A DNA stretch of 42,787 nt, taken from a virus. Positions within the stretch are counted from its first letter, which is position 1. Each line of letters opens with the position of its first letter. This document shows, piece after piece, positions 14,003 to 22,700 of this stretch. The stretch lies in the IMG/VR virus record IMGVR_UViG_3300030685_000046, positions 1 to 42,787 of that record; one strand, 5' to 3'. The notes below the pieces were generated by a model, which saw only the letters and a list, made by a program, of their open reading frames with translations, did no database searches and was not told the DNA's origin. The translations under genes were made by a program, and so were the position numbers.

Positions 14003-14210
14003 TTGACTCTGTATTAGTTAGTTTTAAATCATTTTCAGGAATTCTTTTTTGATTGTGGAAGCATTCGCCTTTTTCGTTCCATATCATTCGTTTGCGGCCT
14101 ATATAGCCTATGGCTTCCCGCACGAATCGATCAGGGGTTTTAAATTCCTCTATTTGTACTTTTTTAGCAAGTAGAGCGGTTTCAAATTGATTAGTTGTGT
14201 ATTTTGACAT
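13989..14210 (-). CDS. Unknown small protein (73 aa)
   Basis: MSKYTTNQFETALLAKKVQIEEFKTPDRF and onward, basic and helical at the N-terminus, with IGYIGRKRMIWNEKGECFHNQKRI in the middle. The Lys/Arg richness suggests DNA or RNA contact. No family recognised. It is tightly packed: two bases after the upstream stop and overlapping the next gene by 14 bases. Confidence 0.6.
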   Translation of the reverse strand: MSKYTTNQFETALLAKKVQIEEFKTPDRFVREAIGYIGRKRMIWNEKGECFHNQKRIPENDLKLTNTESNEKN

Positions 14211-14212
14211 GG

Positions 14213-14467
14213 TTATTTTAGTTTTTTACAGTTTCTAAATAGGATAATCATTTGTTGCATAGTGCCAAAAATATTTATTGACACTGTAAATCCATATTCA
14301 TCTACACTATTTAATAGGCAATAGTATGAGCCATGTTGATTTAAAATAATACGATCATTAGCTCGTATTGTAGCTCTAAAATTATCTCTATCTTCATCAA
14401 TATAGAATTTTACTCCAGCTTCAAATTCTTCACGGGTAATTGGCTGTGGGGTTTCATTTTCTGCCAT
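14213..14467 (-). CDS. Unknown small protein (84 aa)
   Basis: Starts MAENETPQPITREEFEAGVKFYID, a form (PITREEFEAG...F) found in many small Bacteroidetes prophage proteins. The rest is strand-rich, with YYCLLNSVDEYGFTVSINIFG. The next gene (14476-14691) ends only nine bases upstream. Soluble, no motif. Early operon member. Confidence 0.65.
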   Translation of the reverse strand: MAENETPQPITREEFEAGVKFYIDEDRDNFRATIRANDRIILNQHGSYYCLLNSVDEYGFTVSINIFGTMQQMIILFRNCKKLK

Positions 14468-14475
14468 GGCTTATT

Positions 14476-14691
14476 TCATTTAAGGCAATTTGAATAATAT
14501 CCCATCCAAAATATATCTACCGGATTAATCTTTTCATCTTCTTTTACAGAAGCGATAATTACATCACAATATTTTTCTTGATTATTGATGTGATCCAAAA
14601 CAATACTTCTTCCTTCAGAAAGTGATGAATTGAAAAACATTTCAATTTTAGAGGCAACCTCCTGGTTTGTCGTAATCCTAAATTTTGCCAT
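14476..14691 (-). CDS. Unknown small protein (71 aa)
   Basis: The ATG at 14691 (MAKFRITTNQEVASKIEMFF) lies two bases after the upstream stop and is preferred over an earlier in-frame start inside the upstream gene. N-terminal strand, helix, then VIIASVKEDEKINPVDIFWMGYYSN. No family recognised. Both this and the upstream gene begin with the same Met-Ala-Lys tripeptide, but they are otherwise unlike. Confidence 0.6.
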   Translation of the reverse strand: MAKFRITTNQEVASKIEMFFNSSLSEGRSIVLDHINNQEKYCDVIIASVKEDEKINPVDIFWMGYYSNCLK

Positions 14692-14693
14692 GA

Positions 14694-14918
14694 TTATTCT
14701 TCTATAATTGAATCTAATGAATAACAACCAGAAATTTCCTCGAACCAACCAACGGCACTGTGTCCACTGAGTATAGTCGCCACATTACTAACTGTAACGT
14801 CGATTATTCCTCCAAAGTCCTTTTTCAGTTTCAATTTTGAACCTACTGGGTATCTACCATTAAAGTAGTTTACCTGATCTTCTAACTCTCTTTGAGAGGG
14901 TTTTTTTTGCTTTGCCAT
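14694..14918 (-). CDS. Unknown small protein (74 aa)
   Basis: MAKQKKPSQRELEDQVNYFN and onward: a basic helical start, then YPVGSKLKLKKDFGGIIDVTVSNVATILSGHSAVGWFEEISGCYSLD. The second half reads as a small SH3-like barrel (PVGSKL.L.KD.G, then paired strands), a shape common in short phage proteins that regulate or bind nucleic acid. First gene after a 217-base non-coding stretch with a long inverted repeat. Confidence 0.62.
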   Translation of the reverse strand: MAKQKKPSQRELEDQVNYFNGRYPVGSKLKLKKDFGGIIDVTVSNVATILSGHSAVGWFEEISGCYSLDSIIEE

Positions 14919-14959
14919 AAAATTTTGCTTTAAAAATTAATTGTTAAGTTGATAATTTA

Positions 14960-15066
14960 AAAAAGGAGTGGGATTTTACCCGCCGTAAGACTTCCGGCTA
15001 CCATCACTAAAAGTTTCACTATCAAAAAATATAATTGGCGTTTATTGTCTTATTTCACTCCTTTTT
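14960..15066. repeat. Long-range inverted repeat in the gap after the LuxR-like gene
   Basis: AAAAAGGAGTG (14960-14970) is the exact complement of CACTCCTTTTT (15056-15066), bounding 107 bases. Smaller pairings sit inside, e.g. GGG/CCC around 14970-14981. The stretch 14919-15135 holds no gene; it also has a short hairpin CTTCC/GGAAG near 15111-15131 just after the LuxR-like stop. It could fold as a leader RNA for the early operon or as an attenuator. No known riboswitch recognised. Confidence 0.5.
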
Positions 15067-15135
15067 GTGAGTTTTTTGGAGAGATTGTATTTAAAATGTT
15101 GTATTCGATACTTCCTGACGCTTCGGGAAGCCTTA

Positions 15136-15693
15136 TTATATTAGTTTTTTCCGGTGAGCGTAATCGCTCAGCTGTGCATTACTGTCGGTACCCAGTTTTT
15201 TATTTATATTGTAAACATGGGTTTCAACCGTTTTTGGCGAAATAAAAAGCCGATCGCCAATTTCAATTACTTTTTTGCCAATTGCTATTAATTTTATAAC
15301 CTTCAGTTCCGCTTCGCTAAGTGGTAGTTTTTCTTTTGGATTACAAATTTTATTTTCCGATCGACATTCTCCGGAAATTGGGCAAATATGAAATTCGAAA
15401 TGCCAATCACCATTTTCATCAATATCCCAATGTCCATCGAAAGTAGCCCAGTTACACTTTATAAATCCACATACTACACGAAATTCAAAGAACCAGGTAT
15501 TTTGTAGAGAATCTTTATATCGTGGGCATAATTCCGAGTAAGCCTCGGGATAACGCTCCCTGATTTCGCAGTAAAGAGGTGAAATTAAATCTCTGTGACT
15601 TTCGGTAAGTATATAAATTGGCTCATCGTAATGTCTAACTTCAATTTGAACACCAGGGCGAACATTAAATTCAAAGCACTTTAATTTTTCCAT
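15136..15693 (-). CDS. LuxR-type (GerE) transcription regulator
   Basis: 185 residues. The C-terminal ~60 residues form a LuxR/GerE helix-turn-helix: LPLSEAELKVIKLIAIGKKVIEIGDRLFISPKTVETHVYNINKKLG, with the family's S..TV..H...I..KLG core. The N-terminal 120 residues are a strand-rich domain with two aromatic runs and a Cys cluster just before the HTH (CPISGECRSENKIC), perhaps a metal site or redox switch; there is no response-regulator domain. It is second in the leftward operon behind the repressor-operator region, so an activator of early or late genes is plausible. Confidence 0.82.
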   Translation of the reverse strand: MEKLKCFEFNVRPGVQIEVRHYDEPIYILTESHRDLISPLYCEIRERYPEAYSELCPRYKDSLQNTWFFEFRVVCGFIKCNWATFDGHWDIDENGDWHFEFHICPISGECRSENKICNPKEKLPLSEAELKVIKLIAIGKKVIEIGDRLFISPKTVETHVYNINKKLGTDSNAQLSDYAHRKKLI

Positions 15694-15898
15694 CTTCTTT
15701 GTTTTTGTAGTCTTCTATTACTTTTTCAATGGCGTTAATTTCCAACTCAGAATAATTCTGGTTATTCATCTTATAATCGAATGTACCTCCTTTATATTCA
15801 CAGGTATCAGATATAAGCTTCCTAAGTTCGCCACGAGGTTTAACCCTTAGCATCCTGTAGTAAGTAATAAACCTTATTATTCGCTTTTTTTTAGTCAT
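15671..15898 (-). CDS. Small basic protein, first gene of the early operon
   Basis: 75 residues from the ATG at 15898 (MTKKKRIIRFITYYRMLRVK); a longer in-frame start at 15979 would lie inside the operator region and upstream of the promoter box, so it is rejected. The N-terminal third is Lys/Arg-rich. It overlaps the LuxR-like gene by 23 bases. Being first after the divergent control region, it holds the place of a Cro-like or antirepressor gene, but no HTH is clear and the family is not recognised. Confidence 0.6.
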   Translation of the reverse strand: MTKKKRIIRFITYYRMLRVKPRGELRKLISDTCEYKGGTFDYKMNNQNYSELEINAIEKVIEDYKNKEDGKIKVL

Positions 15899-15909
15899 TT
15901 GCTTTTTAT

Positions 15910-15981
15910 AATTAGTTATTATAACTAATTTAGTTGTGCAAAAGTATGATAAAAAACACATTTGTGTATTATATAACACAA
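15910..15981. promoter_or_regulatory. Divergent control region: operators and early leftward promoter
   Basis: A perfect 21-base palindrome, AATTAGTTAT-T-ATAACTAATT (15910-15930), and a second dyad TTGTGT-N8-ACACAA (15962-15981) lie between the repressor and the early operon. On the minus strand TACTTTTG (15939-15946) is an exact Bacteroidetes -7 box (TAnnTTTG), set between the two dyads. TTTG at 15961 and TATTTTTA at 15982-15989 are a weaker candidate rightward promoter for the repressor. The layout is that of a lysogeny switch. Confidence 0.6.
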
Positions 15982-16010
15982 TATTTTTATGTCAAAACAC
16001 ACAATTTATA

Positions 16011-16460
16011 ATGAATGTAAATAATATTGAGTATAACAGAAACAAAGTCAATCATTTAGTTTCACAGTATGTGAAATTAAACAAAGGCGAAACACAAGAC
16101 AGCGTTGCTGCCAAGATTGGCGTTTCGAGGAGTACTTTGTATGGGGTTAACCCCACAGCAGAGAACTTGATGAAGATTTGCATATTCTTCGGCATTGAAC
16201 CGAATGAGTTGTTTATATACCCTAAAAAGGGAAACAGCGAACCGACAAAGCATTCGAATGTGGTAGCTACTCCACTAACTATTTATGCTCCCCCTGAAGA
16301 AAAAGAGGAGCTAAAAAAGATAATGTATGAGCAGCAAGTAGAGATAGCCGGACTGCTGAAAGAAAAAGTTGAATGGATGGAAAAAGCACACTCGCTTGAG
16401 ATCGAGCTTGAACGTGTAAAAAACGCCAATGCACCCGCGAAGGATGCACTCGCCGGATAG
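16011..16460 (+). CDS. XRE-type phage repressor
   Basis: 149 residues from the ATG at 16011 (MNVNNIEYNRNKVNHLV); an upstream in-frame ATG would lie in the operator region. Residues ~10-65 are an XRE helix-turn-helix: LNKGETQDSVAAKIGVSRSTLYGVNPTAENLMKICIFFGIEPNELF. The C-terminal part (PPEEKEELKKIMYEQQVEIAGLLKEKVEWMEKAHSLEIELERVK) is a leucine-rich coiled coil for dimer or higher assembly; there is no S24 peptidase domain, so induction would not be by RecA-driven self-cleavage. Only this gene and the integrase are on the plus strand, as expected for lysogeny genes. Confidence 0.82.
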   Translation: MNVNNIEYNRNKVNHLVSQYVKLNKGETQDSVAAKIGVSRSTLYGVNPTAENLMKICIFFGIEPNELFIYPKKGNSEPTKHSNVVATPLTIYAPPEEKEELKKIMYEQQVEIAGLLKEKVEWMEKAHSLEIELERVKNANAPAKDALAG

Positions 16461-16650
16461 TAATGAGAATTGTATTCAGTAAAAAATGTTCGCTAAACCT
16501 TTTTGTATTAGGATTTATAAGTGCAATGTCAGCTTAGAAAATTGCGCTAACATTGCGCCACTGATTAGTTATTGCAACTAAAATAGATATTCGATAGGAT
16601 TTGAGTATCAATAAATTAAAGGATATATGACGTATGAAGAATTGGGCGGA

Positions 16651-16672
16651 TTGTCCCTCTCTCTCCGCAAAA
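16651..16672. other. Putative attP core: 3' end of a serine tRNA gene
   Basis: CCCTCTCTCTCCGC (16655-16668) equals the 3' end of a bacterial tRNA-Ser: T-stem strand CCCTC, acceptor strand TCTCTCC, discriminator G, then C and A-rich sequence with no encoded CCA. There is no tRNA here; only the tail end is present, 140 bases upstream of the integrase start. Temperate phages commonly use such a stretch to rebuild the tRNA after integration. TGCGCC repeats around 16554 and 16735 may be integrase arm sites. The rest of 16461-16811 holds no gene. Confidence 0.6.
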
Positions 16673-16680
16673 TAGTATTT

Positions 16681-16713
16681 AAAACGTTGTATATCAAAAA
16701 TATACAGCGTTTT
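16681..16713 (+). terminator. Hairpin between repressor and integrase
   Basis: A 14-bp stem with one G-T pair (16681-16694 with 16700-16713, loop CAAAA) followed by TTGTTTT on the plus strand. It fits an intrinsic terminator for the repressor transcript, which would insulate the integrase. A second small hairpin (CCACTT/AAGTGG, 16744-16759) follows and lies inside the longer possible integrase reading frame, supporting the later start. Confidence 0.6.
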
Positions 16714-16811
16714 TTGTTTTAGTACTGCGCCAAAAGCGCTCCACCACTTTGAAAAGTGGTCGTATTTTTAATAAAACGCTGAATAACAACACGTTAATTA
16801 AAATTAAAAAT

Positions 16812-17972
16812 ATGACCAACTTACCTACATTAATCGACAGCGATTTTCAAGTTCAATACATTCCGGCTAGAATTGTCAACGAAACTGAACTATATATTAT
16901 CTACTACGCTTTTCACCCGGCATACAATGCGTTGAAGCCTAAAAAAATGCGGTTGAATCATCTTCGAAAGAAGATGAGTAAAACTGCGCTCGATCGTTAT
17001 ACTCGAAAATTAGCGAATGACATCAATATCAATCTTGCTGCCGGAAAGAATCCATTCATCGGGGCTGACGTGACAAAAGCCTACGAAAAATTGACAGCTG
17101 CTATTGAAACATTTAAAATAATCAAGGAAAAGGAAATGAGTGAAGACGGATTCCGATCTTACAAGTCTTACTGCAAAAAACTGGTTGACTGGCTAACTCA
17201 AAAGAAACTTGAAAATATTTTTGCCATTCAATTTAATGAGGACTTGGCCGATGAATTTATGGACATGATTGAACTTGACCCGAAGTGCGGTTCTCGGTCG
17301 TATAATAATCATTTTGTTTTTTATCGAAGCCTTTGGTACTGGCTAATTAAGAAGAAATATTGCAAAGAAAATGTATTTTTGAATTTTGATAAGAAAAAGG
17401 AAGAGGAAAAGTTCCGGCAGGTGGTTGAATTAAATACCCACGATAAAGTGGTTCTTTGGTGTAGGGAAAATAATCCACGATTTGAGATAGTAGTGGATTT
17501 GGTGAGAGCTGCTTTCATTCGGCCGGCAGAAATTTGCCGAATTCAAATTTGCGATATTGATTTATTCAACCAGGTGATAAAAATCCCTGCAGGGAAATCG
17601 AAAACCGATAATTTCCGATTTGCTTATCTTCCGGAATGGCTTTGTGTAAAAATGGCGACTTTATACGAATTCGACAGATACCCGATGAAATATTACCTTA
17701 TATCTACCGTTTTGGAACCCGGGTTATTTAAGTGGAATACTCGAAAACTTGATAAGATTTGGGATAAACTTCGCGACAAAATGGAGTTAGAAAAAAATCA
17801 GCAGCTATACTCGTATCGCGATACTGGTATAACTGCCTTAGAAAATAAATCGATTCCGGAATCTGTAATTCGGAAACTTACCGATCACAAATCTGATAGA
17901 ATGCTGAGAAGGTATGTTCGAAAGCCATCGCAGGAACTTATAAATACTGTGGTAAAACAAATTACAGATTAA
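16812..17972 (+). CDS. int: Tyrosine recombinase (phage integrase)
   Basis: 386 residues from the ATG at 16812 (MTNLPTLIDSDFQVQYIPAR). N-terminal arm-binding part, then a SAM-like core domain (~100-200) and the catalytic domain: AAFIRPAEICRIQICDID with the first Arg, KSKTDNFRFAYLP with the Lys strand, SYRDTGITAL in place of the H-x-x-R box (Tyr for His, as in several Bacteroidetes integrases), TDHKSDRML with the second His, and the nucleophile Tyr in RRYVRK. It lies next to a tRNA-Ser-like attP core. No IntI-specific insert is seen, so it is not an integron integrase. Its stop overlaps the convergent tail gene by four bases. Confidence 0.88.
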   Translation: MTNLPTLIDSDFQVQYIPARIVNETELYIIYYAFHPAYNALKPKKMRLNHLRKKMSKTALDRYTRKLANDININLAAGKNPFIGADVTKAYEKLTAAIETFKIIKEKEMSEDGFRSYKSYCKKLVDWLTQKKLENIFAIQFNEDLADEFMDMIELDPKCGSRSYNNHFVFYRSLWYWLIKKKYCKENVFLNFDKKKEEEKFRQVVELNTHDKVVLWCRENNPRFEIVVDLVRAAFIRPAEICRIQICDIDLFNQVIKIPAGKSKTDNFRFAYLPEWLCVKMATLYEFDRYPMKYYLISTVLEPGLFKWNTRKLDKIWDKLRDKMELEKNQQLYSYRDTGITALENKSIPESVIRKLTDHKSDRMLRRYVRKPSQELINTVVKQITD

Positions 17973-19765
17973 TCCAACATCCGATAAAATTTTCCCAGTA
18001 CCGTTGTTTGCTTATTCGATACCTGTCGATTAAACGATATAGGCATGTACTTTTTGTTGTTGTAAATAAATAAGTTATTAGCCTTTATATCAGGGTTATC
18101 AATAGCCTTAAACACATATTCGTTATCGGTATCAAGTATCGACTCCTGATGATATTCGGTAACAACTCCACCGGGACCAATTAACCGCAATGTGGTAGTC
18201 GCAAGCGGAGAGAAGTGCGTATTTTTCCATGCTTCAAAAATTGCATACCGATCGCCCAAATCTAGCGGTTCGCCAAATTCGGGATAATAATCAAGGTGCG
18301 AGAATGGATACATTATTTGAGGTACATTCTGAATTACATCTGTTTGCGTGTACAATAGCAATTTACCGGTAAATAATGCAACTTCCATAATACTCTGTCT
18401 CTGTACCGTTTTAATCGATTTTTCCACCGTATCAACAAAACCCTGCTCGCTTCCTATATAATAAGAATTACTGCATTTTGGAAGTTGGTAATGAAGCCAA
18501 GGGAAATGTATCTCCTGTCCAGAGACGTTGTACCAAACAACGTCTCGAGTTTTAATATTCATCTCTGCCGGCACGATGCTTAATTCCAAAATCTTCTCTT
18601 TTGTTCCGTTTGTACTGAATTTATTTATCAAATTCAAATAATTAAAACTACCACAATTTACACGGTACAAGTTGATGTTCGGAGCGCCGTAAAAATAATC
18701 ATTCCCGGTTGCCAAATCTCTGTGAATAATAAGCGCATTTAGATTACCTGTATCCCACAATGCGTTCTGCATTGCGGTTAAATTAGCATATTCAATAATT
18801 GTGCACTTTTCCAATACAGAATCGCTCAACTGCTGGTACCTGAAGTAAGTTGAATCTCCAACCTTATAAATTACCCGGGTAAAATCAAACCGTAACGGTC
18901 TCGACGTATTCGGTAAGTTTCTTTCGTAAGCATCTAAAACTTTAGAGATCGTTACTGTTTTCTTTTTGGCCATGCTGGATGCCAAACTTTCAATCGAGAT
19001 CGTTTTATTTAGTGGATCAACCAAAAATGACACATTAAAAAAGCCTTCTATATTATCAACAAATTCGGCAATTGTCCAATCTGGGAGCGCATCGGCATAA
19101 TTCAACGAATCTGCAGAATTCAGCATCCACATTTTTTGGGCACGCAAATTTGTATTCAAAACATTACTTACAAGTCTGTAACCTAGCAGTTCAGGAAATT
19201 TATTGATATAATACAATAAATACGGTTGCATTATAAAATTGGAAATACCTGTAATGGTCGAAGGCACATTTAATGCACCCTCATTGAGAGTATAATTATT
19301 GTAAACCTGACCGCCAATAATTAAAGGTGCAGCAACAAAATTCTTTGTCCAACTAGGATTTGTAATGCTGTCTAAAACCCTGGCGTAATTGACTGTTGAT
19401 TCAGTTCCCCATCCGGTCAGTTCCCAAATCTTCCGGTTGTCTGCTTTCACATTATATTTAAGTTCTGAATTTCCGGCAACATATTGAAATGTAACATCTA
19501 CATCCGTATTTACAATGTCGATTATTGTGCCTAAATGTGATACTCCATTTCTACGCAATAAGGCATCGGCTGTTTTTAAAGTCGTTGATTTATTTAGTCG
19601 GTTTAAAAATTCAAAAACAATTACATTCTGAGGCTCTAGCAATGAAACGGTCATATCTAACGAAAATTCACCCTTGCTTGTTATCTCCGGATTTTCATCA
19701 TTCAACTCAAATGAAAAATCTTCAGGAAGAAGTACTTCCTTGTTATTTACGTAGAACTCTATCAT
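17969..19765 (-). CDS. Tail or baseplate protein downstream of the tape measure
   Basis: 598 residues, starting MIEFYVNNKEVLLPEDFSF, a start typical of large proteins that follow the tape-measure gene in Bacteroides prophages. Strand-rich throughout, with no enzyme motif, signal or membrane helix. Its place two bases after the tape-measure gene points to a distal tail/baseplate hub role. It is the last late gene and meets the integrase tail to tail, overlapping by four bases; no clear terminator lies between them, so late transcription may run antisense into the integrase gene. Confidence 0.72.
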   Translation of the reverse strand: MIEFYVNNKEVLLPEDFSFELNDENPEITSKGEFSLDMTVSLLEPQNVIVFEFLNRLNKSTTLKTADALLRRNGVSHLGTIIDIVNTDVDVTFQYVAGNSELKYNVKADNRKIWELTGWGTESTVNYARVLDSITNPSWTKNFVAAPLIIGGQVYNNYTLNEGALNVPSTITGISNFIMQPYLLYYINKFPELLGYRLVSNVLNTNLRAQKMWMLNSADSLNYADALPDWTIAEFVDNIEGFFNVSFLVDPLNKTISIESLASSMAKKKTVTISKVLDAYERNLPNTSRPLRFDFTRVIYKVGDSTYFRYQQLSDSVLEKCTIIEYANLTAMQNALWDTGNLNALIIHRDLATGNDYFYGAPNINLYRVNCGSFNYLNLINKFSTNGTKEKILELSIVPAEMNIKTRDVVWYNVSGQEIHFPWLHYQLPKCSNSYYIGSEQGFVDTVEKSIKTVQRQSIMEVALFTGKLLLYTQTDVIQNVPQIMYPFSHLDYYPEFGEPLDLGDRYAIFEAWKNTHFSPLATTTLRLIGPGGVVTEYHQESILDTDNEYVFKAIDNPDIKANNLFIYNNKKYMPISFNRQVSNKQTTVLGKFYRMLD

Positions 19766-19767
19766 AA

Positions 19768-22700
19768 TTATGAATTTTCAATCATTTTAGTATACTTTTT
19801 AATCCCCTCTACCACACCGTCGCTGCCTGAAATCTTATATTTAGCCACGATTCCTTTTTGCAACTCAGCCAATAATGCTGAATTTACAGCATTATTCCCC
19901 TCCATGGCCATTTGAATTGCCCAGGCTAATTCTTCCTTACTGATACCAGAACCACCAACGCTTCCGGCAACTTGCATGGCTGAAGTATATCCACCATCTG
20001 AAAAACCTTTGCGAAATCCAACCACCCTGGCAATATCTTCATTGGTGATCCGCGCAACTGTGTTAGTTTTCTGAGCATAATTCACCAAATCATAAACTTT
20101 CTTCACTGGAGTGTGACGTACTGAATCCTGATTCCCGACAAATTCACCGGCATGAACAATTCCTACCGGCTTAAATTTATCTCCTGGCTCAGTAAATCCA
20201 CCTGTCCAAAGCTGCTGTACTGCGTTACGTTGTTCATTGGCCACTCCAAGCTCAACAAGTCCGGTTGCTCCAGTGGCAATTGCTAAAGCAGCCCCAACCG
20301 GACCGGGGAACTCTTCAAGGTCTTTCATTATTGCCGAAGCCGTGGTAGTTATTATTTTTGCAACCGTAATGGCAAAGTCGATATCAGCATATTTTTTCTT
20401 TATCTGTTTTTTTTCCTCTTCTTTTTTTGCCTCAATTGCAGTAGTGGCATCGGCATTGCCCTGAGCGGCTTTTAGTTCGGCTGCATATTTATTGTCAACT
20501 TTTAATTCGGCTGTTTCTTGCAATTTGTTGGTTAAATCACCCAACTGATTTGCAATCTGCGCTATCCCTTCAGCCGTATGCGCTGCTTTTGATAGTTTGA
20601 TTTTAGATACATCGGATTCATATCGTGCAATTGCTGCCTTGGTACTACCGCCATGCTTGATAATTTCAGCAAGTTCCTTTAAGTGAGCCGCTTTTAAATC
20701 GGCTAAGTCTTTTTCATATTCCTTGCGTTTATCTTTATATGTGCCAATACCGTACTTTTTCTCAATATCCCTTATTTCATCTTCAATTTTCTTTTTATCA
20801 GCGGCACTTTTACGAAGAATTTTCTTTTGCGCTTCAGTCAAATCCTTGTCAGCGGCTTCAATTTCTTTATTGACTGCTGTAACTGCCGCCAATCTTTCTT
20901 CGTCAGATTTGAACTGGAATGCTGCAATATCACGGGAATGTTCCTGAGCAACATACAACCGAGATTCCGCAAGAACCTTATCAAGTGCCAGGATTTTATT
21001 GTCATGTTCATCCTGATCGATTACTCCGGTTTCGAAATCGTTCTCAATTTCTTCGCGCTGCGCATTGTCATAAAGTACTATTGCATTCAGGCGTTTATCG
21101 TTCAACGCTTTCATCGCTTCAAAACTTAGCTTTTCGGCACTATCCTGACGTTTCAGTTTAATATCTTCAATCTGATTCTGATAATCAAGATATTCCTTAT
21201 CAGATTTTTTATAAATATCGCGTTTTTTCACCAGGGCATTTTCGGTCAAATCAATAATTCCCTTGGCATACACTTCCTCGCTGTCAAGATTGGATTCGTG
21301 ACGTTTTTTGAGCTTGATTTGTTCTTTAGCAAGCCATTTGTCTACGGCATCCAGTTTAGTTTGTTGTATTGTCTTTAAATCTCCACCTCCACCACCGTGA
21401 TTAATGTTTACCCATTTCCCATTTTTAAATACTTGCAGTCCGTCGGCACTTATATCACCTTCTTTTGGTCCTTTATTCCCTCCGCCTGCAGGAGCAGTTG
21501 TCTTACCTATTATTCTATCAAATTTCTTATCTACATCCGATAGATCATCATTCATCGACTTGATAGATTTTGCCAACATAGCCGGATAAAATTCCATTCC
21601 TGCAGTAAAATTCTTTCCTAATTTGTTTTTCAGGTAATTTTGAGCCGTGGTAATAGATTTATCGGTATACCCTCCTTTTTGTAAAATATCCTGTATTCGG
21701 CGAGTAATTATTTCAGCCACGGCATCCCCTTCGGTTGCAGATATTGAGTTTGTAAGTTTTTCAAGCGTGTCAACCTGTTCGGGCATCGCTTTTGTAATAA
21801 TATCGGCTTTGGAAGAATCTTTTACTTGCAACCCGATTTTTTCGCGTAATGACCTATTCACCTTTTCCTGAGCGGTATTTATGTCATCTAAATTTGATTT
21901 TTCGGACAATAGATTCCCTAAATAATCCCCATAAACTGTATTTATTTTGTCAATTAATTGCTTTCTTTCATCACTTCCTTTCGTTGTTTTTTTGAGTGCA
22001 TTAAATAACTGATCAGATTTGGTTATTTCCATTTCAACCTGAGCATTATAATCTTTATATGCTTTTTCGGCTGCCGTTTTTGCAGTTCCAAGTTTATATA
22101 ATCCAACTGTAACAAGCACTATTGCAGCTCCTAGAGCAACAAATGGGTTTAATCCTAAGGTTACAAAAAATTCTTTGGTTGCTAAATTTGCGGCACGGGT
22201 TGCTCCAGTTAAGTAGCCGGTTATAGCAACTTGAGCAAGGGTAGCAGCTGTTGAAATTCTTTGAACGAGTATCTTTGTTTTTTCAACTGCAATTAATGCC
22301 AGACTTTCTAATTTGCATACGCCAAGAATTGCGGCATACGTTCCAATGGCAACAACTAAAGTCGTCAATAAACCCTTATTTTCCTTGAACCATTCAGGAA
22401 ATTGCGACAAAGCCTTCACCATATATACAGCCGCATTGGTCGAATGTAGGAAAGCCGGAGAAAGTGATTTTCCCAATGTTTCGCTTGCATCCAAAAAAGC
22501 CTTTTTAGACTTATCCACTTTGGCTTGCATCGTATTATTTTGGATGTTGAATTCCTTTACAACCGATGTGCCTTCGTTGAACGATTTAAGTGCTAATGAC
22601 TGTTCAGTGCCTAAATCTTTGTATTTACTCGCCAAAATAGTGATAACACTGGCAGCCCTGGCACCTTCAGCACCAAGGTCGGCAAACAATGGAGCTAGAT

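Noticed and set aside
16641-16672. Complete tRNA gene
   Set aside because: Only the 3' T-stem/acceptor end is present; no anticodon arm or 5' acceptor strand precedes it.
16812-17972. Integron integrase (IntI) that could serve the cassette-like array
   Set aside because: The protein fits Bacteroidetes phage integrases beside a tRNA-type attP, and no IntI-specific insert between the catalytic boxes is seen.
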